NCBI GenBank assembly: GCA_013180625.2
Contig: SNVD02016154.1
Location: 1 to 64,000 of the forward strand
DNA: 64,000 nt
Direction: 5' to 3'
Source: Boswellia sacra
Lineage: Eukaryota; Streptophyta; Magnoliopsida; Sapindales; Burseraceae
Of the stretch, positions 25,603-36,800 are shown piece by piece. The notes beneath the pieces were generated by a model. It had not been told where the DNA came from. It saw only the letters and a program-made list of their open reading frames with translations, and searched no databases. Within the stretch, counting starts at the first letter, position 1. The number at the start of each line of letters is the position of its first letter. The translations under genes were made by a program, and so were the position numbers.

Positions 25603-26103
25603 TTGAAGCAAATGACAAATGAATTTGGACTGTCCTTCACCCTGAAGACACTGTATGATGAGCACTACCATGTAGTGATCACAAACTTGACAGGTTTGGA
25701 CTGTATAGAATGGATTCGCACGAATTTGAGTGCGAGGCAAAAAGACATGTCTCGTAATACATGTTTTGGATTTCTTCTAGACATTTGGAAGCTGTCCTTT
25801 CCATCTCAGTTGGTGCACAATATGCTTCTGTGGGAGGTTAACATAGTGGGGTATGATGAAGAGATCTGATTCTTTATAGAAGGTAAAAATATGGTTTTGA
25901 ACTACAATGTAGTTAAAAAAATTTTTTTTTGAGCATTTGGTATTTGTAGTTATTTTTTTGTTACCATTATTGACATCTTATTTTTTTTTCCTTCTTTGTA
26001 GGAAGACTGATTCGTTTTTCTGCCCACGAGTTTGGTTTGGTTACCGGATTGAGATTTGCTTCCACCGTGCCGATGTTGCGACTACCATAGGGACATCTGA
26101 TGT
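25603..26103 (+). pseudogene. DUF1985 remnant of a Ulp1-type MULE passenger gene
   Basis: Two blocks match the plant DUF1985 pattern that normally precedes a Ulp1 (C48) protease domain. The first is NTCFGFLLDIWKLSF then QLVHNMLLWEV (about 25750-25850). After a short intron-like gap, the second is GRLIRFSAHEFGLVTGLRFA (about 26000-26060). A stop follows soon after, and no Ulp1 catalytic His/Asp/Cys region is found before the transposase. In known ULP-carrying MULEs (Kaonashi type) the passenger is a full protease gene; here only the N-terminal part survives. Confidence 0.72.
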
Positions 26104-26280
26104 TATATTAGCGGATGTTGACTAGCAGCCCAACACGACTCCTTTTTGATTTCCTGTCGTGTATAATTTTGCATAGTTACACATTTTTGTGGATATATAA
26201 TTTGTGGATATTTACACATTTTTGTAAAGTGTCATATTTTGTTTAGTAGCATATGTTTTCCATGAATATTTACTCCATGA

Positions 26281-26425
26281 ATGTTTTATACCTTGACGAA
26301 GCGCATAAATGAGTGTCTCATACATGAATATTTATTTCAATGACGAAGCACATAAATTGCATACATTGATGAAGCACATAAATAAATGTTTCATATATGA
26401 AAGTTTTATACATTGACAATAAATT
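26281..26425. repeat. Short degenerate tandem repeat, about three copies
   Basis: A unit like TTGACGAAGCACATAAAT plus a TCATAYATGAATRTTTAT half recurs about every 50 bp between the DUF1985 remnant and the transposase. Confidence 0.6.
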
Positions 26426-26741
26426 CCTTTGAATGACAACAAGACATGTATAAATGATATGTGTTGGCCGGACCCTCTTTGTCGTTACGAGAGTCTTACG
26501 CCCATAATATGCAAGAATTCTTTCACCCAAGTATATCTCCTTGTAAAGTCAAGTGAGCTCAGTGATCACATCTCTGTTGATCTTCCTTGATGTTATTTTT
26601 GGAGTTAGAGCCACCTAAACAATTAATAAATACAAAATGAGAGTTGTTGCATTCTAAGAATAATGTAAATAGACTACGTCGCTGAAAGCAAACAAATAAT
26701 ATTACATAGACAAAAAAACCCTTGCCTACATTTGGTAGCCA

Positions 26742-29518
26742 TCATCCCCTGTTATGATGTGGAACTAGGTTTTGGTAAGTTTGATGATTGTCCCCAGAAC
26801 TTCCATACCGCCCACAAGTTCGAGACGAGTTAGACTCACTGACGGAAGGGATTCGATTCTTTTGAGGATGACTGGCTGGTCTCCTCATGACTGGTGGTAG
26901 GACCACTCTGCTGCGTACCTCCTCAGGAGCCATCCAATCCTCACTAACTCCAACAGGAAAAACTGGCAAAGCATATGCATGTAGTAATGTTTCAGTCATA
27001 TACCAATGGGCACAATAATCATGGCACGTCAGTAAGTTCATACGTTTACAAACGGCTAATATATGTGCACATGGAAGCTGGTCAAGATCAAACACTCGAC
27101 ACGTGCATGTCCGAGCGTGCATGTCAACAATGCTAACACAGTCATTGCCTCTTACCTAATACATAGTAAGAGAGATACCGCTAACCCTCATACGTTCGCC
27201 CTCCTTTAAACGCTCTTTCATCAACTTGTTAGCCCACGGCAAGAAACGTAATTCTGAGTTAGCAAATAACTGTCGACGCTCATAGAACCATTGCTGTAAG
27301 TTTGCCCAGTAATAATCTGCTAACAATGTCACCGGAAGGAATTACGCATGTCGCAAGCAGCTGTTCATCGACTCAGCTATATTTGTTGTCATGATGTTAT
27401 ACCGTCGGCCATGAAACTGTGAACGTGCCCATCTATCGACTCAAATCTCTCGAAGATAAGTTGCTATTGCTGGCATATACGATTCAATTTGCTACATATG
27501 ATAGTTGAAATCAGCGCAATGATATGTCCTTACAGCTCGGGAGTATATATCCAACAAAGTCTTATCCTTGAACATGGCCTTCAAGTTGCCCTTTAGATGA
27601 TGAGTGCACAATCCATGCATTGCATGAGGAAAAACTGCTACAATAGCTCGTTCAAAGCTACAATGATGGTCAGAAATGAAAACAAGATTTCAGACATTTT
27701 GTACAACATGATCATGCAACTGTCTCATGAACTAGTTCCAGGAGTCATCATTTTCAGAATGCCCAGCTCTAAATATCAAGGGGTATATTTGTTTATTTCC
27801 ATCCATACAAGAAGCCAAAAACATTGTACCTTTATATTTTCATTTCAAAAAAGAACCATCAACTGCGATAACTGGCCTAATTGATAATGCAAATCCAGCA
27901 ATAGAGGCCCCCATACTCATGAAAAAGTATATAAAATGGTTGTTGTCATCAGTTTCTAAAGACGTTTTAGTCATTGGGTTTACTTTCTCAATCATGTATA
28001 TGTACTGGAGGAGTAGTGTGAATGATTCCTCATGAGATCCGTGAAGTTCTTACAAAGCTGCCTCCTTTGCCCTCCATGCCTTGTTGTATGCGATATTAAC
28101 ACCCAATGACTCTTGAACATCAGACATAATATCCTTCGGACGATATATTCTCGAAGCCTCAACGAATTTGCTCTTAATATGTTTGCCAATGACATGTGTA
28201 GTTGCCTATTTGTGATTTGGGTGAAGTCCAACTCTGGAGCATGTGTGATGGTTCTTATACTTTTTCACTTGGAAGAAATGTGAATCGGTTACCTTTCTTG
28301 CACGTGTACGCCATTTACAAGATTCAGCACAGCAGACAACCTCAAACCTTATTGCATTGGAGTTCCTCACCTTGAATTGAAAGTTGCGTCTTAATGCCAA
28401 ATTCGATAACTTCTAACAAAGCTGCGTTTTGCTATTAAGCATCTGCCCAACCCCAACCTCATTCCCATCAACTACAAATGATGAAGCGTCATCGCCAACT
28501 GCGGATGATAAACGCACAATACGCGGCATCCACCTAAATGTGTTAGCGCGACGGCTGTCATTTTCAGAGCCCACATTAGCTTCTTCATGTCTAGGATTTA
28601 CATCCATTCTCAACTCATTATTCGACATCGGATCTTGTTGATGTCCGTATAGTGGAGGAGTACGTCCAAAGTGAATTGGAGAAGGAATGGTAAATGGCAC
28701 ATCCTGGTTCACATCATTGAAGATCTTTGTCTGTTCATCGTTATTAAAATGTGAACCGTCTACATCCTGGCCATCAACAATAAAATCATCCAAACCCTCA
28801 ACATCATTCTCAATATGAATAGTGTAATCATCATTGTCATTGTCAACATGCTTACTAACATCATCACTACCATCATCATTATCTTCGTAATCTTCATCAC
28901 CACCATCGTCATCATTAACATCATCACTAACATTATTAACATTAATATTACCTAAACTCTCAAACTCTCTAATGCTATCGAGATGACGTACCAATCTCGA
29001 TGACATCAACAGGGGCACCTTTTCTTCATTTTCAACTAACATCCCAACTGACTCATGCCCTGCATGCCCTAAATACTGCTCAAACTCAATGCCAACGTCA
29101 TTATTCAATTGTGGTTGTGCACAAATAGGAGTGGACTCACTTAATTGGTTGTTTCCACTTGCTGAGCGAAACAAAGAGGGATAAGAAGATCTTTGTCGCC
29201 TATGACTGCATCGAATCCTGACCTCTGTCTTTGCTTCTCCCTATCTTCAACTTTAACAATTAATGGTGTATATGATTGTTGGTCCTCCAAACAATGTTGT
29301 ATAAAGAAACAAACATCGTTGTCAGTCTCAATAAGAGTCGGTATTGGCGGAACACCCTTACAAGCAAATTGAACCTCTAAACTCATGTTATGCTTACGAA
29401 GATCCCAACCCATTTCAGTACTAATACAGTCAATCAACTCATTATAGGTAGCAGACCTACGAATTATCAATGGCTTCGCCCTCCCACCGGTGTACAAATA
29501 ACCACCATTCTCTTGCAT
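26742..29518 (-). pseudogene. MURA-type MULE transposase, frameshifted
   Basis: Read on the minus strand, the order is as follows. An N-terminal region (29518-29141) reads MQENGGYLYTGGRAKP. A long acidic spacer (28413-29174; Asp/Asn runs near 28800-28930) follows. The MuDR-type DNA-binding domain is at 28400-28206, with VVCCAESCKWR and KNHHTCS. The MULE catalytic core is at about 28200-27300, with SDHHCSFERA and HAMHGLCTHHLKGNL, and a C-terminal SWIM zinc finger (CTCRVFDLDQLPCAHILAVC) lies at about 27110-27050. Frame changes near 29175, 28400 and through the core, plus stops, break it. Similar to Arabidopsis-type MuDR/Kaonashi transposases. Confidence 0.83.
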
Positions 29519-29654
29519 AGTCCAAGAACCATTGTATAGAATAAGTATGCTGTAAAGATTTCATTTCCTACATGATAGAGACATATGATATAAGGTCCGT
29601 GGACAAAAAATCATTACGAAATTGCTTACAAAATTTACAAAAACAACATTTTTG

Positions 29655-29955
29655 CCTAAACGCTCGACGAAACTCGATGCTAAACGCTCGACACTCGACA
29701 CGACCACAAACTCGACATGCGACGCACGACGATTGACGCTCGACTAACGCGACACATATACTCGACACACGAACTTGACTAAATTTACTTCCGACAACCG
29801 ACACGTTCGACACTCCACTCGATGCACAAACTCAACACTCGACGTTAGACTCGACACAACCCCTCGACATTCGACATGACCATCCGACATGTCGAGAGCC
29901 TATCCGACGCATCGAGCAATGACGCTCGACAAATCTTGTCTTCTTCCCTGTCGAC
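29655..29955. repeat. Right subterminal TCGA motif array of the MULE
   Basis: By eye about 17 TCGA tetramers in 300 bp, most in the form CTCGACA or CTCGACG on the plus strand, with additional CCGACA/ACGACG variants. It is denser than the left array and mainly in one orientation. CpG-rich in an otherwise AT-rich element. Confidence 0.72.
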
Positions 29956-30392
29956 TGCGATACCAGATTTTCTCAAAACGATTGGTAATTTTCAGTAAAT
30001 TTTGACAAAAACCGCACTATTTCTAATCTTAGTTCACATATATATCCCTATTTTAAGCTACATAATGCGGTTGACAGTTACCAAAATAATAAATAACGAA
30101 AACATTACAACCTACTGAAATATTCATGCCATTTAGAGAGAGATTAAGGAAAACTTTTCTTATCTTGTTGCTCAGCTTCAACTGTTCAAGATTGTTTCGG
30201 ACAGTGTAGGAAGGAAAGGAAGGAGTGACTCGTTTCTTTGTTTCGTTCACTTCTTTCTTTGTTTTCTAAATTGAATTATATAAGGGTATTTCAGTTATTT
30301 TTTTAACAAAGTGTCTATGGTATGAAAATTTTTCAGGATGTGTCCAAATTTCATTTAAGTCTCCTAATTCTGTCCATTTTTTTAATTTTTCC

Positions 30393-30500
30393 CTTGATTT
30401 TATATACAGTTGGAGTCCATGATACAACCAATAACGTTTTGCCACGTTATGTATTTAAAATTTCAAAATAATAGTGGAGCGGGTAACATCGCAACAGTAG
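30393..30500 (-). pseudogene. SPT2-like duplicate, shard 4 (promoter)
   Basis: This matches 16508-16615 of the intact gene: TTTTATATACAG (TATA box), CCAATA, TTYGCCACGTWRT and the ATTTCAAAMT block. It lies right of the MULE, so the MULE split TATA box from start region. Confidence 0.7.
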
Positions 30501-30699
30501 TTGTGTCGACTTGTTTTTCATGCCATCAAGGTTGTATTATTATATAATAAATTTTGTGTATTATTATCAAATTTACCTTTTACAATGGAATTATGTATAA
30601 CAAAATATAGTTACGTAACTCTTGTAATTTTAAATTTTTGCACGAAGTGAATGCCATAATTAATTTGTTGAAAATAAATGATGGAGTAATATAGTAATT

Positions 30700-31430
30700 A
30701 ATATGAAATTTTTTTAATAATTCGTAATATGGGTTTGTATGAAAATTTTTCAAGAAAAGTCTTTAATAAGAATACAATTATATTGGAGAAAATAATATGA
30801 TCCTTGGGAATGTTTAGAGTTGAATTATGAAGATTTTTAAATTTTATAAATGAGATTGTTAAGCTAAAACAAATAAATAAATGCAAAGCATAATATTAGG
30901 AATGGATCAAGCAATGCCAATTACTTCCCTATCTATAGGATTTTTTTTTTAATTGCATGATATCAACCGATGCCAATCAGCAAAATAAATAAATAAATCT
31001 AAACTATAAAGTATTTTAAAAAATTATTGGAAGAAATAATATTATAAATAATTTTTATGTACTAATCAAATTTTTAGTAGGTATCAAAATGAAAATTTTT
31101 AATTTGTTATGATTGCTAATATCGGTTTATACGAAAATTTTTGGAACAGATCTTTAAAGAGAAAGTAATTATATTAAAAAAAATGATATGTTGCTTGGAA
31201 TGTTTATAATTAAATTAACGAAGGATTTTAAATTTTCGAGATGAGATTATTAATCAAATATAATAAATGATAAGCATAATATCAGGAAGGATCAAGCAAT
31301 GCAGATTAGTTCCTTATCTATAGGATTTATTTAATTTTTATGACATGATATGAAGCAATGCCAATTAGCAAAAACATCTAAAGTTCATAGTATTTAAATA
31401 AATATACTGAAAGAAAAAACTATTGATTTA
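30700..31430. repeat. Diverged tandem duplication, unit about 390 bp
   Basis: 30700-31040 and 31090-31430 share long blocks in order: AAAATTTTT, CTTGGRAATGTTTA, GGATCAAGCAATGC, CCTATCTATAGGATTT and AATGCCAATTAGCAAAA-like sequence. Noncoding; origin unknown. Confidence 0.7.
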
Positions 31431-31763
31431 GTCTTGATTATTTTTTGTTTCAATTAGAAGTTTATTATGAGTAATACCAACTTTACCATCAATAAAATTT
31501 CTAAATCTTTCAAGAAGATAAAATCATAAAACATCTTCTAACTAGTATTAGAAGCTTTCAAGTAATAATATTTAGAAACTTAATTCTTGTTAAAAATAAT
31601 TATTTCCCAACTTCTCTTTTACATTCATTGAAATACAAAAAATCAAGCTATAAAAATTTATATCACAAATTGAAATAAAAATGTTCGAATAGCTTGACCA
31701 TAAATATAACTCAAAACTACAATAACAGATATATGTTTATATTTTTATCTTCTTAAAAAAATA

Positions 31764-31784
31764 ATAATAATAATAATAATTTGC
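31764..31784. repeat. (AAT)n microsatellite
   Basis: Consecutive AAT triplets about 135 bp before the TBL start codon. Confidence 0.85.
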
Positions 31785-31918
31785 TGGGCTTTAGCCAGGG
31801 CCTCCAGTGCAGCCATACCATGAGAGAACGGCCCAACATTTCTCTTTGACATCTCCACTGGTACTGGTGCCGGTAAACTGTGAGCGATGTGAAGATCTTT
31901 GCTTGTTGCTTACTGAGA

Positions 31919-34639
31919 ATGCCAGTGAAGACACCATCTTCACTCTTTCCTTCCCTCGTCTTCCTTTCCATCATTCTTCTCTTCCTCTACTCTTCCCTCC
32001 TCTCACCCTCTACTCCACCTTCACCGCCTTCCACGGCCGCCAAATTCCTTCCTTCCCATTCTACCTGTTGCAATCGCTTCAACGGCAAATGGGTCCTCCA
32101 GCAACCCAACACTCACAAACCCTTGTACGACGAAACTTGCCCTTTTCACCGGAACGCCTGGAACTGCATCAGAAACCAGCGGGCCGACATAGGTCGGATC
32201 AATTCCTGGAAGTGGGTTCCCGATCACTGTGATTTGCCGCGGATCGACCCGGAAAGGTTTCTGGGTCTGATGAGGAACAGGAATATTGGATTCGTTGGAG
32301 ACTCATTGAATGAGAATTTCATTGTCTCGTTCTTGTGTGTGCTGCGAGCGGCTGATTTTGGTGCCAAGAAGTGGAAGAGAAAAGGGGCTTGGAGAGGTGG
32401 ATATTTTCCTAAGTATAATGTTACTGTTGCTTATCATCGAGCTGTGTTGCTTGCAAATTATAGGTAAAGTTTTGTTTTTTGTGGTTTGGTTTTGTATTTT
32501 TTGGTTGAATTTTTTATGTGTATTCAAAAGCTTGTTCTTTTGTTGAATTTTGATTGGAATTGCTGTTGTTGAAACTTGTTTAGCGTTTAAATAGGTTTTA
32601 GCATATATGGGAAATTTTTTTACTATAATCATGTAATATGCTGAGGAAGTCTTGTGGGATCATCATAGCATTGGCATGGTGAATCTAACTTTGTTGTTTT
32701 AGTGATTGTAATAGTTCTTGATGAAGAGGCTTCAGACTAGAACTGTTAATGTAACAGAAGAAATTGTTACTTTGTGGTACTCATAAAAATTAGGCTTTTA
32801 TTTTAATTTTTACAGAATTAAAAAAAATGAAAAACAGATTTAGAAATCTCTAGCTTCACATTTTTGTAGATTTCGCTCACATTGGGGTGATATTTGAATT
32901 CACTGCTACCAGTCTTTGCTTGGAAGAGCTTCTGCACCGTGATTAGAATTTCTGATTTTGATTGTTGAGAATCTTCTGACAGTGTCTGGCATTTTCATAA
33001 GCGTTGATTTAGTGATTGTTTGATTTTCAAGGTCTAATTCAGTGACTGTGATTAAGAGAGAGTGTGACTTATTATCGAAATCAATAATGCATCTCAGTTA
33101 TTCTATTATGCTCTTGTTTTGGTCACTTGTCCTGGGTTTTATAGGCTTTTCCTTTACCAGTACATGATACTTTTTTCATTTTTCATTTTTTAGTTTTTAA
33201 TTTTTTAAATTATTTTTTAATATGGTAACATACTATATTATTTGTTTGTGGACCTGCATGTCATCTATTGTAATAAATCCATGTTCTTATTACTGAAATT
33301 TGCTTGGAGTGGATGCACCATCCTTTCTATTTCTGCTATCATGTTAGTACTGTTGCCTTGGTTTTAATCTTTCGATGTTTTGACTGTTGCCTCTAATGGA
33401 AGTTTGTTTTGGGAACTCATCTAATATATTGTAGAGTGCACTTTGTATTTCATTGATCTAATAGATTTTCAAAAATGAAAACCTCACATGCTCATAACTG
33501 ATTAAATAAAGGTGGCAGCCAAAACAGTCTGTGGTTGGTGAGCAAGATGGATTAAAAGGGTTCTATCGAGTAGATGTTGATATTCCTGCTGCTGATTGGG
33601 CCAACATCACCAACTTCTATGATGTCCTTGTTTTCAACACTGGCCATTGGTAACTTTCTTTTCCTTTTGTTGATCGCTTGAGCAATATCCTACTTCTCTT
33701 GTAATTTGATATGGTATTTGCTTCAACAGAAACTTGATGTTTATAGTTAATTACAAGTGGACCTTTATTTCTCATACCACTAGTTTTCATGGATACTAGC
33801 CTTTTCGTTTTCACCTTGCCATTAAATAATATTTTTTTTGTAGGTGGGGTTACGATAAATTCCCAAAAGACCAACCACTTGTCTTTTACCGTGGAGGGAA
33901 ACCAATAAATCCTCCTCTTGAAATGTTGGATGGATTTAAGGTTGTTCTTGAGAATATGGTTTCATTCATACAGAAAGAAACTCCTAAGAAGACGCTCAAG
34001 TTGTGGCGTTTGCAATCACCAAGGCATTTCTATGGTGGCGAGTGGAATCAGAATGGTAGTTGCTTGTTTGATAAACCCCTCAAGGAACAGGAGGTATAAA
34101 TTGATGATGGCACTGTCTATGTACCCCTTTACCAAGGATATCTGTTTTGATTACTGTGTCATCCTATGTCTTGACCAACACCAAAATTATATTTCATGAT
34201 TTTGAAATATCATCAACTTTTTTTCTGATGATGGTTATAAAAGATTAAAAATAATCCAGACTCTGAAACATGGTTTGAAGTTGAAACATTATTTTCAAAA
34301 CTTAACAAATTTTAGAACGTTTTCTTTTTTGAGGATTAGATACTTATACCTGGACAGCTTGACTTGTGGTTTGATCCCAGCAACAATGGAGTGAACAAAG
34401 AAGCGAGGACACTTAATACGCTGATTCAAGAGGCAGTTCGTAGCACAGATATTCAAGTACTCGATCTGACTTACTTGAGCGAGTTCAGAGCAGATGCCCA
34501 TCCAGCGATTTGGTTGGGAAAGAAGGATGCTGTAGCAATCTGGGGTCAGGACTGCATGCATTGGTGCCTACCAGGTGTCCCGGACACATGGGTTGATATA
34601 TTGTCAGAACTGATCCGAAATACCTTTGAAACACGATGA
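31919..34639 (+). CDS. TBL12: Trichome-birefringence-like protein, TBL12-like (4 exons)
   Basis: Exons 31919-32463, 33512-33649, 33844-34093 and 34358-34639 total 1215 nt, exactly 405 codons with TGA stop. The ATG at 31919 is the first in frame; an upstream in-frame GTG was ignored. A single membrane anchor lies at about residues 9-28 (LFPSLVFLSIILLFLYSSLL), followed by a Ser/Pro-rich stem. The TBL domain starts near residue 50 (CCNRFNGKWV). The esterase signatures are present: GDSL at 127-130 and DxxH (DCMH) at 376-379, with the family-typical WCLPGVPDTW after it. TBL/PMR5 proteins are Golgi polysaccharide O-acetyltransferases; the TBL12 substrate is not settled. The symbol rests on resemblance and on a remembered neighbour relation with a PGM-like gene in Arabidopsis. 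Confidence 0.87.
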
Positions 34640-35947
34640 TGAACAGGAAAATTATACTGGGAAGTTGTTGTACAATTTCATTTTGCAAATACGTGAACAG
34701 ATTCATGGGGAAACGCTGCCATTTCTTACCATGCATACCGGGAACATGACACGAGAAACTTATTACCAGAACCCACAAGTTAGCTCCACAAGTCCCTCGA
34801 AGATATGAATGAAATAGGACCTTCAGGTGGTAAAAAGAACTCACTGCTTCCCGTTTTCTACTCCTTAAGTTTTATAAGTGTTGCCAGGTGACTCCAAATG
34901 CTTGCGAGTTGTAACAATGAGATAGATTTTACATCTTACATCTAAGTTTTCCTCTCTTAGAATTCTTTTATTTAATAGTTCAAGATTGGTTAGAATATAC
35001 TGAAAGATTGGATTAAGCTTTCAGTAAATCCTGTATGATGGAACTTTGTAATGTATTTGCAATCTTTTCTTTAATTATTGGTTTATATAATTTAATTCCT
35101 TTCCATTGTGAATATTATATTGTAAGAAGCTCTATCGTGACAAGCTGAGCTTGTGATAAATATTGTCATCTTCAAACTAAATGATCTGAATGAAGATTTC
35201 ATCTTATTGGATGAGAAGGATTATCTTAACAAATTTTTTTTTTCAACTTGTTCCCCTATTGCAGACTTTGTTTGCTTATTGGAGAAAAATGTGAAGTTTC
35301 TGAGCCAATAAGGTTCAGTTACATCTCGGAAGCAATATTGAGTGGAATTAAAAGATTGGAAACACACTATAAAACAACACCATGCCAATATTATGATGTT
35401 GGGAATTATTATCATCACCATTATTATTATTTTGATTGTCTTGAGATTTGATTAATATAAAAGTTAATCTTAAAATTAATAAAAATCGGTTTGCATTTTC
35501 TTCATGGTAGAGAAACTCATTGAAAATGTCGTTTTAGCCGATTTCCTTGTCTATTTTCAGATCAGACAATTTTGCTTATTATTTATACCATCGAAAAATA
35601 AAAAAAGAAACTTTATCATATTTTGTTGGTCTCTTTTTATAAAAAAGAAAAAGAAAAGGAGCATTTATATATATATATATATTTATTTCATAATTAGAAT
35701 TAATCTCACTAATTATTTTTCTTTAAGTTTCATTTTATCTTTAAAGCATTTTGTAGAAGTTTTGGAATTTACTGCATTTTTTATTTATATAAATGTTAAC
35801 AGATTAGATTAAACAATTATATTGTTTAGATAGGAATTATTTAAGATACAAAATTTAACAGATAGAATAGTAAATTAATTAAATTAAAAAGAAATGTTTT
35901 CAATTTTTAACCCTAACCAATTGACAGGTCTTTTTCCTCTTCTCTTG
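34640..35947. other. TBL 3' flank and AT-rich intergenic DNA
   Basis: No coding region recognised. An AT dinucleotide run occurs near 35666-35684. The last ~50 bp (35900-35947) already belongs to the tandem-array unit, as shown by its match to 38808-38850. Confidence 0.5.
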
Positions 35948-36491
35948 TTCGCTGTTGGGATTACTTTTTATTTGACCCTGTTTGAACTCTCATACCCCAA
36001 TCTAACCCATTTTCAATTCTAATCATCTGTGACCCCTTTTAAATATGAAAAGACAGAGATACCCTCTTTCCCCACCTCCCGACCAATTTCTTCTCCTATC
36101 GTTTTTCTTGCCAACCCAAACGTCTTCCACAGCGAGAACCCGCAACAAAAGGACCGAAGAACCACAAGTACAACCATGATCTCCTAAACGTAAGAACCCG
36201 TTTTGTTCTAACCATCCTTATTTCTTTTCCTTGACTCTTTAGTGGTAATTTGTCAGACCATAAGAATCAAATCCCTAATGGAGACCAAAGAGCCATTTCT
36301 GATCGATTAATGAAAAAAAAATTCCTAACTCAAACAAACCCTAAATCTCTAAAAGCAATCGAAATTACCAAGAAAACTACAAATAAGGCCTAGATCAAAT
36401 TGCAAAAGAATTGCCAACTACTAGAAAACGTAATCTTCAGTTCGGACATGATTAGGACAATGGTTTGGTGGTGCTATTATGGCTAGGCAGC

Positions 36492-36677
36492 ATGGCAGTT
36501 ACGTGTTCTGTCAATTCAAGGCCTGGAGGCAAGGACGTGCAAAGATATGAAGAGTCTTCAGGCAGCTGCGCAAAATTAGTGGAAGTGGTGAAGAATGAAG
36601 ATTGGGAACCAGAGAAGCTGAAAAAAAAATTCAGAGAATTTATAGATGTGAGGGTTGTCGGAGATGAATTTGTATAG
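36492..36677 (+). other. Unrecognised 61-codon open frame inside the Pack-MULE-like element
   Basis: Begins MAVTCSVNSRPGGKD and has a charged helical C-terminal half (EKLKKKFREFIDVRVVGDEF). It could be another captured exon, but I do not recognise a family. Confidence 0.3.
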
Positions 36678-36730
36678 CAAACAAAGATAGATCATTTCAG
36701 TTCTATAGATACGAACTTGTGGCCGCAGAT

Positions 36731-36800
36731 GGATCCACCAGTAATGAAGACGTAGCGGTTCTTGATTGGGATTTTGAGGGGCTTGGTTAAGGATGAGTTA
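36731..36800 (-). pseudogene. Captured 5' fragment resembling 3-ketodihydrosphingosine reductase (TSC10/KDSR)
   Basis: The minus strand reads LKIPIKNRYVFITGGS, close to the start of the Rossmann domain of plant TSC10 (family pattern IPIKxRHVFITGGSSGIG). The match fades after GGS, and a hydrophobic Leu-rich stretch precedes it in another frame, as in the TSC10 signal anchor. Only this short piece is present, so it is a captured fragment. Confidence 0.5.

Larger units (their letters stand above)
24663..30392 (-). mobile_element. Mutator-like element (MULE), about 5.7 kb
   Basis: Terminal inverted repeats of roughly 120 bp (24663-24780 and 30270-30392) share GGACTTAAATGAAATTTG, GAAAAATTTTCATRCCATAG and AATACCCT.ATAT, with one short indel. 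Flanks TTTGGTTCT and CTTGATTTT are an eroded 9-bp target duplication (three mismatches); the intact SPT2 promoter gives the empty site, TTTGCTTTT. Inside are a minus-strand MURA-type transposase, a plus-strand DUF1985 remnant, and two subterminal TCGA-rich arrays. The insertion is beside the TATA box of the SPT2 duplicate, in line with the known preference of MULEs for 5' gene ends. The transposase is broken, so the element is not autonomous. Confidence 0.85.

Noticed and set aside
28760..28942. Met-rich minus-strand open frame
   Set aside because: An out-of-frame reading of the Asp/Asn-rich GAT repeats in the transposase spacer.
32021..32632. Minus-strand open frames across TBL exon 1
   Set aside because: Shadows of the TBL coding exon; no independent support.
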